Position numbers and translations under genes: made by a program. Positions 9,437 through 18,510 of a stretch of DNA of 64,000 bases are shown here, piece by piece; positions within the stretch are counted from its first letter, which is position 1, and each line of letters starts with the position of its first letter. The notes under the pieces were generated by a model. That model saw only the letters and a program-made list of their open reading frames with translations, searched no databases and was not told where the DNA came from. This DNA is from Pseudomonas graminis (GTDB lineage: Bacteria; Pseudomonadota; Gammaproteobacteria; Pseudomonadales; Pseudomonadaceae), in the NCBI RefSeq assembly GCF_002093745.1, contig NZ_MTSB01000007.1, positions 124,001 through 188,000 of the forward strand, given 5' to 3'.

Positions 9437-10069
9437 ATGTACTGGCCAGAATTTCTTACCGTTGCGCTGATCCACCTGCTGGCCGTTGCCAGTCCCGGCC
9501 CTGATTTCGCCGTGGTGGTGCGGGAAAGCGTGACCCACGGGCGCAAGGCGGGTACCTGGTCGGCCTTGGGTGTCGGCTCGGCCATTTTCCTTCACGTGGG
9601 TTATTCGCTGCTGGGTATCGGAATCATCGTTTCTCAGTCCATCGTGCTGTTCAACGCGCTGAAATGGGCCGCCGCCGCGTACCTGCTTTACATCGGCATC
9701 AAAGCCTTGCGCGCCAAGCCGGCTGCGGCAGGCGACGAGGCGTCGATCAAGACGACGCCTGGCGAGCGCAGCGCTCGGAGTGCATACATCAGCGGCTTTG
9801 TCACCAACGGCCTGAACCCCAAGGCCACGCTGTTTTTCCTGTCGCTGTTCACTGTGGTGATCAACCCGCACACGCCGCTGCTGGTGCAGGGCGGTTACGG
9901 TGTTTATCTCGCGGTCGCGACGGCGGTCTGGTTCTGCCTGGTGGCAAGGCTGTTCAGCCAGGCGCGGGTGCGCGCCGGGTTCGCGCGCATGGGGCACTGG
10001 TTTGATCGCGCAATGGGCGGTGTGCTGGTCGCGCTGGGCATCAAGCTGGCGCTGACCGAAGTTCGCTGA
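9437..10069 (+). CDS. LysE/RhtB-family amino-acid exporter
   Basis: A 210-residue inner-membrane protein with about six membrane segments. The N-terminal LLAVASPGPDFAVVV carries the LysE-family SPGPD signature, and GFVTNGLNPKATLFFLSLF is the second conserved block. Members export amino acids such as threonine, homoserine or lysine. Substrate is not evident. GAGG lies six bases before the ATG at 9437. The following gene on the same strand is 148 bases away and likely has its own promoter. Confidence 0.88.
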   Translation: MYWPEFLTVALIHLLAVASPGPDFAVVVRESVTHGRKAGTWSALGVGSAIFLHVGYSLLGIGIIVSQSIVLFNALKWAAAAYLLYIGIKALRAKPAAAGDEASIKTTPGERSARSAYISGFVTNGLNPKATLFFLSLFTVVINPHTPLLVQGGYGVYLAVATAVWFCLVARLFSQARVRAGFARMGHWFDRAMGGVLVALGIKLALTEVR

Positions 10070-10217
10070 AAGGCGCGGGTGAACCCAGGCTTTCACCCGT
10101 CCGGCGAGCTGGGCCGATGCACGTCGACAAATCATTCCTTTGACCGATTTCACTGGCAGCCGGAGGCTCTAGAGTCCATATTTCCAGCCTCGCCTGTGGA
10201 CTTTGAAAGGGACTCCT

Positions 10218-11900
10218 ATGTTACAGACTCGCGTTCTTCCGCCAGCCGATGGCGCTTACCAGTACCCTCTGTTGATCAAACGCCTGCTGCTGTCTGGCGG
10301 TCGTTATGAAAAGACGCGTGAAATTGTCTACCGTGATGCTGTCCGTTACACCTACGCGACGCTCAATGAGCGTATCTGCCGTCTGGCCAACGTCTTGACG
10401 GCGGCAGGCGTGAAAGCCGGGGACACCGTGGCCGTCATGGACTGGGACAGCCACCGCTACCTGGAATGCATGTTCGCGATTCCGATGATCGGTGCGGTGA
10501 TCCACACCGTCAATGTCCGGCTTTCCCCGGAGCAGATTGCCTACACCATCAATCACGCCGATGACCGGCTGGTGCTGGTGAACAGCGAATTTGTAGACCT
10601 GTACAAGGCCATGTCGGGTCATCTGAGCACGGTCGAAAAGACCTTGCTGTTGACCGATCTGCCGGACAAGACCGCCGATTTACCCCACCTGGTGGGCGAG
10701 TATGAAACGCTGCTGTCGGCCGCCAGCCCCCGTTATGAATTCGAGGATTTCGTCAAAGACTCGGCGGCCACCAAGTTCTACACCACTGGCACCACCGGCA
10801 ACCCCAAGGGCGTCTACTTCACCCACCGTCAGTTGGTCCTGCACACGCTGGGCGTGGCAACCATCATGGGGTGCGTCGACAGCACCCGGCTGCTCGGCAC
10901 CGATGACGCGTACATGCCTATCACGCCGATGTTTCACGTGCATGCCTGGGGTATTCCGTATGCGGCGACCATGCTGGGCCTCAAGCAGGTCTACCCCGGC
11001 CGTTACGATCCCGAGCTGCTGGTGGAATTGTGGCGCAAGGAAAAAGTGACGTTCTCCCATTGCGTGCCGACCATTCTGCAAATGCTGCTGAATGCCAAGG
11101 GCGCCCAGAACGCAGATTTCGGCGGCTGGAAAATCATCATTGGCGGCAGTGCCCTGACCCGCAGTCTGTATCAGGCCGCCAAGGCCAGGGGCATCCAGCT
11201 GACTGCCGCTTACGGCATGTCTGAAACCGGGCCGCTGATCTCAGTGGCGCACATCAATGAAGAGCTGAAAGCCGGCAGCGAAGACGAGCGTATTACCTAT
11301 CGCATCAAGGCCGGGGTGCCCGGCATGCTGGTAGAGGCGGCGATCATCGATCAGCAGGGCCATTTTCTGCCGGCCGATGGCGAAACCCAGGGCGAGCTGG
11401 TGTTGCGCGCGCCCTGGCTGACCGAAAGCTATTTTCGCGAACCCGAGAAAGGCGCCGAACTGTGGGCCGGCGGCTGGTTGCGCACGGGCGATGTGGCCAC
11501 ACTGGACGGTATGGGGTTCATCGATATTCGCGATCGGATCAAGGACGTGATCAAGACCGGAGGAGAATGGATCTCTTCGCTGGAGCTCGAAGACCTGTGC
11601 AGCCGGCATCCGGCCGTGCGCGAAGTGGCGGTGGTCGGAATCGCCGATCCGCAATGGGGCGAGCGACCGTTTGCTCTGCTGGTGATTCGTGAGGGGCATC
11701 AGCTTGATGCGAAGGGCCTGAAAGAACACCTCAAGCCATTTGTCGAGCAAGGTCACATCAACAAGTGGGCCATTCCCAGCCAGATCGCGCTTGTTACGGA
11801 AATTCCCAAGACCAGCGTCGGCAAGCTCGACAAAAAGCGCATGCGTCTGGACATCGCGGAATGGCAAAACAGTAACAGCGCGTTTCTGTCCACCCTCTGA
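10218..11900 (+). CDS. alkK: Medium/long-chain fatty acyl-CoA ligase (AlkK-like)
   Basis: A 560-residue AMP-forming ligase that activates fatty acids to acyl-CoA. The AMP-binding P-loop YTTGTTGNPKGV is near residue 188, AYGMSETGP near 335, the hinge/adenylate segment GWLRTGDVA near 420 and the C-terminal lysine region PKTSVGKLDKKRMR near 535. The start MLQTRVLPPADGAYQYP matches AlkK-type enzymes of pseudomonads from recall; an upstream TTG at 10203 is less likely. It heads a group with DUF1302, DUF1329 and a MalT-like regulator, pointing to use of a lipid or ester substrate. Confidence 0.85.
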   Translation: MLQTRVLPPADGAYQYPLLIKRLLLSGGRYEKTREIVYRDAVRYTYATLNERICRLANVLTAAGVKAGDTVAVMDWDSHRYLECMFAIPMIGAVIHTVNVRLSPEQIAYTINHADDRLVLVNSEFVDLYKAMSGHLSTVEKTLLLTDLPDKTADLPHLVGEYETLLSAASPRYEFEDFVKDSAATKFYTTGTTGNPKGVYFTHRQLVLHTLGVATIMGCVDSTRLLGTDDAYMPITPMFHVHAWGIPYAATMLGLKQVYPGRYDPELLVELWRKEKVTFSHCVPTILQMLLNAKGAQNADFGGWKIIIGGSALTRSLYQAAKARGIQLTAAYGMSETGPLISVAHINEELKAGSEDERITYRIKAGVPGMLVEAAIIDQQGHFLPADGETQGELVLRAPWLTESYFREPEKGAELWAGGWLRTGDVATLDGMGFIDIRDRIKDVIKTGGEWISSLELEDLCSRHPAVREVAVVGIADPQWGERPFALLVIREGHQLDAKGLKEHLKPFVEQGHINKWAIPSQIALVTEIPKTSVGKLDKKRMRLDIAEWQNSNSAFLSTL

Positions 11901-12210
11901 CACCGGTTGCTGGCCGTGCCCGTCGGGTGCGGCGAGTGTCTGGGTCGCAGGTTCTGATTGGCGACTTGCCAAATTTCCAATTTAAGCCATCCTCCCCGCC
12001 ATGCGTTTTTGCGTGCCCTCCCGGAAACGGGCGGGCCAGACGCGTTGGTCCTGCAAATCACACTTTAGAGTGATCTAGCGGCGTAGCCTGCTGGCTATAG
12101 TCGGCACAGGGAATGAGCAAGAGCGGACCTGGCTGCGTGAGTGGACTCAATGACTGAGTCGGTTTTGAGTTCCCCACCGCCATAACAATAAAACACACGG
12201 AGTAGCGTCG
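11901..12210. other. Intergenic region before DUF1302 gene
   Basis: About 310 bases between the acyl-CoA ligase and the DUF1302 gene. It probably carries a promoter for the DUF1302-DUF1329 pair. Small inverted pairs such as TTGGC/GCCAA near 11958-11972 and CACTTTAGAGTG near 12062 are visible; neither is a convincing terminator. No gene was recognised. Confidence 0.5.
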
Positions 12211-14148
12211 ATGACAACCACATACCCATTCTGGCGCCGGGCCAAGTTGCCGCTGGCCGTCAGCCTTGCTTCGTCACTGGCCGGCCCGGCGTTCGGCGTG
12301 ACGTTCAACGTTGGCGAGATCGAAGGCAGCTTTGACTCATCGCTGTCGGTGGGCGCGAGCTGGTCGACTGAAAATGCCAACAAAAACCTGATCGGGGCCA
12401 ACAACGGCGGGCGTGGGTTGTCGCAGACTTCCGATGATGGCCACTTGAACTTCAAGCGTGGGGAGACGTTTTCGAAGATATTCAAGGGCATTCATGATCT
12501 GGAACTGAAGTACGGCGATACCGGCGTCTTCATGCGCGGCAAATACTGGTACGACTTCGAACTCAAGGACGAAAACCGCGAGTTCAAGGACATCAGCGAT
12601 TCTGGCCGCAAAGAGGGCGCCAAGTCCTCCGGTTTCCAGTTGCTCGACGCCTTTGTCTACCACAACTACTCGATTGCCGATCAGCCGGGTGCCGTGCGCT
12701 TCGGCAAGCAGGTCATCAGTTGGGGCGAAAGTACCTTCATCCAGGGCGGTATCAACAGCGTCAACCCGGTCGATGTCTCGGCCTTTCGGCGTCCAGGTTC
12801 GGAAATCAAGGAAGGCCTGATTCCGGTCAACATGTTCTACCTGTCGCAAAGCCTGACCGATAACCTGTCTGCCGAAGGTTTCTATCAGCTTGAATGGGAC
12901 CAGACCGTCGTCGACAACTGCGGCACCTTCTTCTCGCAACCGGACGTGATTGCCGACGGCTGCAACAATAATCTGGCCGTACTGCGCAGTCGCAGCGGCC
13001 TGAACAGCTCGTTGACGGCGGCCGGTTTGCCGGCGGGTGCGCGTGGCGCGGTGTTCAATTCGCTGTCGCAGCAGGGCGTGGTGTTCGGCAACCCGGATGA
13101 GGGTGCCGTCGTGCGCCGAGGCCCTGACCGCGACGCGCGCGACAGCGGCCAGTTCGGGTTTGCCTTGCGTTACAACTACGAACCGCTGGACACCGAGTTC
13201 GGCGCATACATGATGAATTACCATAGCCGTGCGCCGATTTTCAGTGGCCGCGGTGGTTCGGCTGCGTCGTTCAGTCCGCAAGGGCTGGTCGGCTCGCTGG
13301 TTCGCAACGGTATTCCTGCCGCAACCGCGGCCCGACTGGCACCGACGTTGTTGCCGGTGGTGGTGGCAGGCAACTCCAGCTATTACGTCGAATACCCCGA
13401 AGACATTCGCCTGTACGGTTTGAGCTTCTCGACCACATTGCCCACCGGCACTGCGTGGAGCGGCGAGATCAGCTACCGCCCTAACGCGCCGATTCAGGTC
13501 AACACCACCGACATCCTGTATTCCGGCATATCCCCGCTCAACCCCAACGTATCGCTGCTGAGCGGGCAACCGAATACCGATCAGCCCGGTTACCGCCGCA
13601 AGGAAATCACTCAGCTGCAAACAACCTTCACCCAGTTCTTCGATCAGGTCATGGGGGCGGAACGCCTGACCCTGGTCGGCGAAGTGGGCTGGACCCACGT
13701 GGGTGGCCTGGAAAGTACCTCGAAAATCCGTTACGGCCGCGACCCTGTCTATGGGCCTGGCCCGCTGCCGGGCGGTCAGTGCGCGACGTTGAACGCAGGC
13801 ACGCTGACCGGCGCCGAGCAGAACAACCTGACCCGGTATTGCGAGGACGACGGTTTCACTACCGCCAACTCGTGGGGTTATCGCGGTCGTGCCATCTGGG
13901 ATTACAACAGTGTTTTTGCCGGGGTCAACCTCAGGCCGAGTGTCGCCTGGTCGCATGACGTGAAGGGCTATTCGCCGGGACCTGGCGGCAACTTCGAGGA
14001 AGGGCGCAAGGCCGTCAGCCTGGGGCTGGACGCCGAGTACCAGAACACCTACACCGCGAACCTTTCCTACACCAACTTCTTTGACGGCAAATACACCACC
14101 GTCGATGACCGGGACTTCGTGGCGCTCAGCTTTGGCATGAACTTCTAA
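12211..14148 (+). CDS. DUF1302 outer-membrane protein
   Basis: A 645-residue secreted protein. Residues 1-30 form a signal peptide (KLPLAVSLASSLAGPAFG). The mature part is rich in aromatic/glycine beta-strand patterns and ends LSFGMNF, with a terminal aromatic residue as in outer-membrane barrels, so it is probably a large beta-barrel. DUF1302 genes are usually followed by DUF1329, as here after a 22-base gap. The pair is thought to act in handling hydrophobic compounds at the outer membrane, but its biochemistry is not established. AlkK-like ligase and MalT-like regulator flank the pair. Confidence 0.85.
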   Translation: MTTTYPFWRRAKLPLAVSLASSLAGPAFGVTFNVGEIEGSFDSSLSVGASWSTENANKNLIGANNGGRGLSQTSDDGHLNFKRGETFSKIFKGIHDLELKYGDTGVFMRGKYWYDFELKDENREFKDISDSGRKEGAKSSGFQLLDAFVYHNYSIADQPGAVRFGKQVISWGESTFIQGGINSVNPVDVSAFRRPGSEIKEGLIPVNMFYLSQSLTDNLSAEGFYQLEWDQTVVDNCGTFFSQPDVIADGCNNNLAVLRSRSGLNSSLTAAGLPAGARGAVFNSLSQQGVVFGNPDEGAVVRRGPDRDARDSGQFGFALRYNYEPLDTEFGAYMMNYHSRAPIFSGRGGSAASFSPQGLVGSLVRNGIPAATAARLAPTLLPVVVAGNSSYYVEYPEDIRLYGLSFSTTLPTGTAWSGEISYRPNAPIQVNTTDILYSGISPLNPNVSLLSGQPNTDQPGYRRKEITQLQTTFTQFFDQVMGAERLTLVGEVGWTHVGGLESTSKIRYGRDPVYGPGPLPGGQCATLNAGTLTGAEQNNLTRYCEDDGFTTANSWGYRGRAIWDYNSVFAGVNLRPSVAWSHDVKGYSPGPGGNFEEGRKAVSLGLDAEYQNTYTANLSYTNFFDGKYTTVDDRDFVALSFGMNF

Positions 14149-14170
14149 GCACATGGTTTTCAGGATGACG

Positions 14171-15541
14171 ATGAACATGAAAATAACAAAAAGTCTGTTG
14201 CAAGCCGGTGTACTGGGCCTGTCGCTGCTGGCCACTGGAGTGATGGCTGCGGTGTCCGAATCCGAAGCGGCAAAGCTGGGGACGACCCTGACGCCAATGG
14301 GCGCGGAGAAGGCCGGCAACGCCGCGAATACGATTCCGGCCTGGAGCCCGATGCCGAAAAACGCCGGGGCGGTCGACAGCAAGGGCTTCCTTGCCAACCC
14401 GTACGCCAGTGAAAAGCCGTTGTTCATCATCACAGCGGCCAACGTCGAGCAGTACAAGGACAAGCTCGCGCCCGGGCAATACGCGATGTTCAAGCGCTAC
14501 CCGGACAGCTACCGCATTCCGGTTTACCCGACTCACCGTGGCGCCACCGTGCCGGATGACGTGTTCGCCGCAATCAAGAAAAACGCCACCACCAGCAAGC
14601 TGGTCGGTGGCGGCAGTGGGCTGGAAAACTTCGATACCGCCATTCCGTTCCCGATTCCGGCCAGCGGTGTCGAGGTCATCTGGAACCACATTACCCGCTA
14701 CCGTGGCGGCAGCGTGAAACGTCTGGTGACTCAGGCCACGCCGCAGCCCAACGGCTCCTACAGCCTGGTGTACTTCTCTGATCAGTTCGTGTTCCGCGAC
14801 AAGATGAGGGATTTCGACCCGAAAAATCCGGGTAACGTGCTGTTCTACTTCAAGCAGGAAGTCACCGCTCCGGCGCGTCTGGCCGGTGGTGTGCTGCTGG
14901 TACACGAAACCCTGGATCAGGTGGCCGAACCGCGCTCGGCCTGGTTGTACAACGCCGGCCAGCGACGTGTGCGTCGTGCGCCACAGGTGTCTTATGACGG
15001 GCCGGGTACGGCGTCCGACGGGTTGCGGACCTCCGATAACCTGGACATGTACAACGGTGCGCCCGACCGCTACGACTGGAAACTGATCGGCAAGCAGGAA
15101 ATGTACATCGCGTCCAACAGCCATAAGCTCGATGACCCGACACTCAAGTATGCCGACATCATCAAGGCCGGCCATATCAATCAGGACCTGACTCGCTACG
15201 AACTGCGCCGTGTCTGGCACGTGACCGCCACCCTCAAGGAAGGCCAGCGGCATATTTACGCCAAGCGCGACTTCTTCATCGATGAAGACACCTGGCAAGC
15301 CGCTGTCATCGATCATTACGACGGTCGCGGCCAGCTGTGGCGTGTGGCCGAGGCGCACTCCGAGAACTACTACGACAAGCAAGTACCGTGGTATGCGATC
15401 GAAACCCTGTATGACCTGCAATCCGGTCGCTATGTGGCGCTGGGCATGAAAAACGAGGAAAAGAAAGCCTACGAGTTCGGCTTCACGGCAGGCACCAGCG
15501 ACTTCACTCCGAACGCATTGCGTCAGGAGGGCGTACGCTGA
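14171..15541 (+). CDS. DUF1329 periplasmic/outer-membrane lipoprotein-like protein
   Basis: A 456-residue exported protein with signal KSLLQAGVLGLSLLATGVMAA. The DUF1329 pattern is clear (EAAKLGTTLTPMGAEKAGN near the start; RRVRRAPQVSYDGP; YELRRVWHVTATLKEGQRHIYAKRDFFIDEDTW). The fold is related to lipid-binding LolB/BamB-like proteins in some predictions I recall. The start at 14171 (MNMKITK) fits CAGGA about six bases upstream; ATGs at 14153, 14165 and 14177 are alternatives. It is the second gene of the DUF1302/DUF1329 operon and ends before a strong terminator. Confidence 0.83.
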   Translation: MNMKITKSLLQAGVLGLSLLATGVMAAVSESEAAKLGTTLTPMGAEKAGNAANTIPAWSPMPKNAGAVDSKGFLANPYASEKPLFIITAANVEQYKDKLAPGQYAMFKRYPDSYRIPVYPTHRGATVPDDVFAAIKKNATTSKLVGGGSGLENFDTAIPFPIPASGVEVIWNHITRYRGGSVKRLVTQATPQPNGSYSLVYFSDQFVFRDKMRDFDPKNPGNVLFYFKQEVTAPARLAGGVLLVHETLDQVAEPRSAWLYNAGQRRVRRAPQVSYDGPGTASDGLRTSDNLDMYNGAPDRYDWKLIGKQEMYIASNSHKLDDPTLKYADIIKAGHINQDLTRYELRRVWHVTATLKEGQRHIYAKRDFFIDEDTWQAAVIDHYDGRGQLWRVAEAHSENYYDKQVPWYAIETLYDLQSGRYVALGMKNEEKKAYEFGFTAGTSDFTPNALRQEGVR

Positions 15542-15596
15542 CCGAAGGCGTGTAACACGGGCTGATACAGGCCGCACGCCGACAAGCAGCCAGTTC

Positions 15597-15628
15597 GCAG
15601 AAAAGCCCCATGAATGGGGCTTTTCTGC
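15597..15628 (+). terminator. Rho-independent terminator after DUF1329
   Basis: GCAGAAAAGCCCC and GGGGCTTTTCTGC form a perfect 13-base stem with a six-base loop (ATGAAT). It lies 56 bases after the DUF1329 stop and before the regulator gene. Confidence 0.85.
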
Positions 15629-15763
15629 GTCTGTGTATCGGTCTTATAAGCTGTAGGAATTTTGTTACAGTCTTTTCGGTGATGAACTTTCAAAAGTGGA
15701 GATTTACCCGCTAGTCTCCGAACACCGCGATGGCGAAACACACGATTCCCACATGAGCCGCCC

Positions 15764-18496
15764 ATGACTGATCTGTCCCGAATGCAAGGGTTCACAGACA
15801 GCGCGATTCCTGCGTTGGAAGGGCGATTTTTCCGTCCACCACTTCCCGAGGGTTATGTTCCTCGTTCCCGCCTGTGTCAGCGCCTCGATGAGGGGCTGGG
15901 CGGGCGGCTGCTGCTGGTGTGCGCGCCAGCCGGGTTTGGCAAGAGCTCGCTGGCGGTCGAGTTCTGCCAGGGCTTGCCGGACAAATGGCAGAACGTGTGG
16001 CTGGGGCTGAGTGCGCGAGACAGTGATCCGGGCCGCTTTCTGGAGCGCCTGCTGTCCAGCCTGCAACAGTTTTTCCCGCAATTGGGCACCCAGGCGATGG
16101 GCCTGTTGAAGATGCGTCAGCGTCATCAACCGTTCGCGTTCGAAGAATGGCTCGACAGCCTGCTCGACGAGCTGGCCATGCACCTGATGTTGAGCAAACC
16201 GCTGTTGCTGGTGCTGGATGACTACCATCTGGCGCAAGGCCCGGTGCTGGACCGCTGCCTGCAATTTTTCCTCAACCATCTGCCGGTCGGGCTGGTGGTC
16301 ATGGTCACCAGCCGGCAACGTCCTGACTGGCACCTGGCGCGCTTGCGTCTGACCCGGCAGTTGCTTGAAATCAACGAACAGGACCTGCGCCTGACCCATG
16401 CCGAATCCGTTGCGGTGCTGGCCCAACCGGGACGCCTGCTCGACAGCGAAACGCTGCAGAGCCTGATTCAGCGCAGCGAAGGCTGGGTCGCCGGTTTAAG
16501 ATTCTGGCTGCTGGCGGCGTCCGAAGCCGGTGAGGAGTGCGCGTTGCCGCAGGCGTTGCGGGGCAGCGAAGTGCTGATCCGCGAGTACCTGCTCGAAGAA
16601 GTGATTGACTGCCTGCCGGCCGATGTTCAAGCGTTTCTGTACGACACCGCCTGCCTGGAGCGGTTTTGCGCCGAGCTGTGCAATGCCGCGCGGGACACCC
16701 ATGACAGCGCCGAAATGCTTCGTTATTTGCAGGCGCATCAGGTCTTTCTGGTGCCGCTGGACGAACAGGGCCACTGGTTTCGTTATCACCATCTGTTTTC
16801 CGATCTGCTGCGCGCCCGTCAGGCGGCGGGGCCGCAGCCCACCCGACTGCACCTCAACGCCTGCCGCTGGTTCAGTGCCCAGGGTCTGCTGGACGAAGCG
16901 GTCGAGCAGGCCCTGCGCGCAGGGCACCTGGATGTAGCCGCCAATCTGGTGCAGAACCTGTCCGAAGAACAACTGCTGGCCGAGCAGAACGTCGGCATGC
17001 TGCTGCGCTGGAAAATGGACCTCCCGGATGACCTGCTGACCAGCACGCCACGTTTGATCGTCCTGTACGCCTGGGCACTGGGGCTGGCCTGTCAGTTGGA
17101 CGCCGCCGAGGAGCTGGCCAATCAACTGAGCCGGTTCCTGCCTGCGCCTTCGGCGACGGCGCAGAAATCCATGCTCGCCCAGTGGCTGGCGCTCAGTGGC
17201 ATCATTGCGCGCGGACGCGGCGACAGTGAAAAGACCGAGCGTTATTGCGCTGAAGCCCTGTTGACCTTGCCTCAAAAGCGTTACGGCCAACGGCTGGTGT
17301 GCCTTTCGACGCTGGCCAACCTGGCGATTGCCGACGGTGATCTGTGGCGGGCGAGGGTGCTGAACCGCGACGCGCTGGAGCTGGCGCAGCGGGTCGCCAA
17401 TCCGCTGTTCGAAGCCTTGGCGCATTACGACCGCGCCAGGGTCTTGCAGGCTCGAGGCGAAGTGGTTCGCGCACTTGAAGAGGTGCGGCGCGGTCTGCAG
17501 CGCCTCAAGGGGCTGTCTGCCGTAAGGCTGTATGCCGTGCGCGCACGCCTGACGCTGTATGAAGGTTACTTGCTGACCTTGCGTCTGCAGGTGGACGAAG
17601 GCCGGGTCCTGTTGCTGGCCGGACTGGCCGAGGCGCGCGCCTGTCGGGACATCAGCGTGCTGATCGGGCATTGTGTGATTGCCACGATGGAGGGCTGTGC
17701 CGGCCGGTTTTCCGAGGCGTTCGCCGAACTGGCCGAGGCCGAGCGCTTGATGCACATCTGGGACGTGCCGCCGATCTACTACCTGGCCATGATCACGCTG
17801 GTCAAATGCGAGCTGTGGCTGTTGCAGGGGCGCATTGACCTGGCCGAGGCCTGGTTGCTGCGCCTGACCCAGACGTACAACGCAGGCCTCGGCGCAGCCG
17901 CTCCCGAGTGCCATCCGCAATTGCCGCAGCACATCGAACTGCAGCGTGCCGTGCTAGAGCGCATACAGGGCGACGCTATCGCCAGTGAGCAACGCCTGCG
18001 GGCACTTGAGCAACGTGCCCGTGACGTCGGTGCGCAATTGCTCGAGCTGATCGCCATGACCCAACAGATCAGCCTTCTACTGACTCAGGCACGCCATGAC
18101 GAAGCCCGTCATCTGTTGCTGCGCTGCCTGCGCGTGGCTGCCGGAGGCGCGCTGCTGCCTTTCAGGATTCTCCTGGGCGAACAGGCGCAGTGGCTGCACG
18201 AGCAGTTGCTCCAGGCGCCACCTTGCAAGGTGCGTAACGCGCTGCTGGAAACATTTCCCGCGTGCTTCGTACCGCAGGCGCCCGAGCCTGCGCATGGCAG
18301 CGACTGCCTGAGTGTGCGCGAACTGGGCGTGCTGCACCTGATTGCACAGGGTTGCTCCAATCAGGAAATCAGCGAGCAACTGTTCATTTCCCTGCACACC
18401 GTCAAGACCCACGCCAGCCACATCAACAGCAAACTGGGGGTCGAGCGGCGTACGCAAGCGGTGGCGAGGGCGAAGGTGCTGGGCTTGTTGGGGTGA
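15764..18496 (+). CDS. MalT-like LuxR-family ATP-dependent activator
   Basis: A 910-residue STAND-type regulator. A P-loop VCAPAGFGKSSLAVEF lies near residue 53 and Walker B LLLVLDDYHLAQ near 150. A long helical-repeat sensor region follows. The C-terminal LuxR helix-turn-helix (LSVRELGVLHLIAQGCSNQEISEQLFISLHTVKTHASHINSKLGV) spans about residues 845-895. Such proteins bind an inducer and ATP, oligomerise and activate nearby operons. Its place after the DUF1329 terminator suggests it controls the alkK/DUF1302/DUF1329 group; its ligand is unknown. The ribosome site is weak. Confidence 0.87.
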   Translation: MTDLSRMQGFTDSAIPALEGRFFRPPLPEGYVPRSRLCQRLDEGLGGRLLLVCAPAGFGKSSLAVEFCQGLPDKWQNVWLGLSARDSDPGRFLERLLSSLQQFFPQLGTQAMGLLKMRQRHQPFAFEEWLDSLLDELAMHLMLSKPLLLVLDDYHLAQGPVLDRCLQFFLNHLPVGLVVMVTSRQRPDWHLARLRLTRQLLEINEQDLRLTHAESVAVLAQPGRLLDSETLQSLIQRSEGWVAGLRFWLLAASEAGEECALPQALRGSEVLIREYLLEEVIDCLPADVQAFLYDTACLERFCAELCNAARDTHDSAEMLRYLQAHQVFLVPLDEQGHWFRYHHLFSDLLRARQAAGPQPTRLHLNACRWFSAQGLLDEAVEQALRAGHLDVAANLVQNLSEEQLLAEQNVGMLLRWKMDLPDDLLTSTPRLIVLYAWALGLACQLDAAEELANQLSRFLPAPSATAQKSMLAQWLALSGIIARGRGDSEKTERYCAEALLTLPQKRYGQRLVCLSTLANLAIADGDLWRARVLNRDALELAQRVANPLFEALAHYDRARVLQARGEVVRALEEVRRGLQRLKGLSAVRLYAVRARLTLYEGYLLTLRLQVDEGRVLLLAGLAEARACRDISVLIGHCVIATMEGCAGRFSEAFAELAEAERLMHIWDVPPIYYLAMITLVKCELWLLQGRIDLAEAWLLRLTQTYNAGLGAAAPECHPQLPQHIELQRAVLERIQGDAIASEQRLRALEQRARDVGAQLLELIAMTQQISLLLTQARHDEARHLLLRCLRVAAGGALLPFRILLGEQAQWLHEQLLQAPPCKVRNALLETFPACFVPQAPEPAHGSDCLSVRELGVLHLIAQGCSNQEISEQLFISLHTVKTHASHINSKLGVERRTQAVARAKVLGLLG

Positions 18497-18510
18497 CGGG
18501 CGGGCGCGGA

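Noticed and set aside
12337..14493. Long open frame on - opposite DUF1302/DUF1329
   Set aside because: It is a shadow of GC-rich coding DNA; the + frame has a signal peptide, family motifs and a ribosome site.
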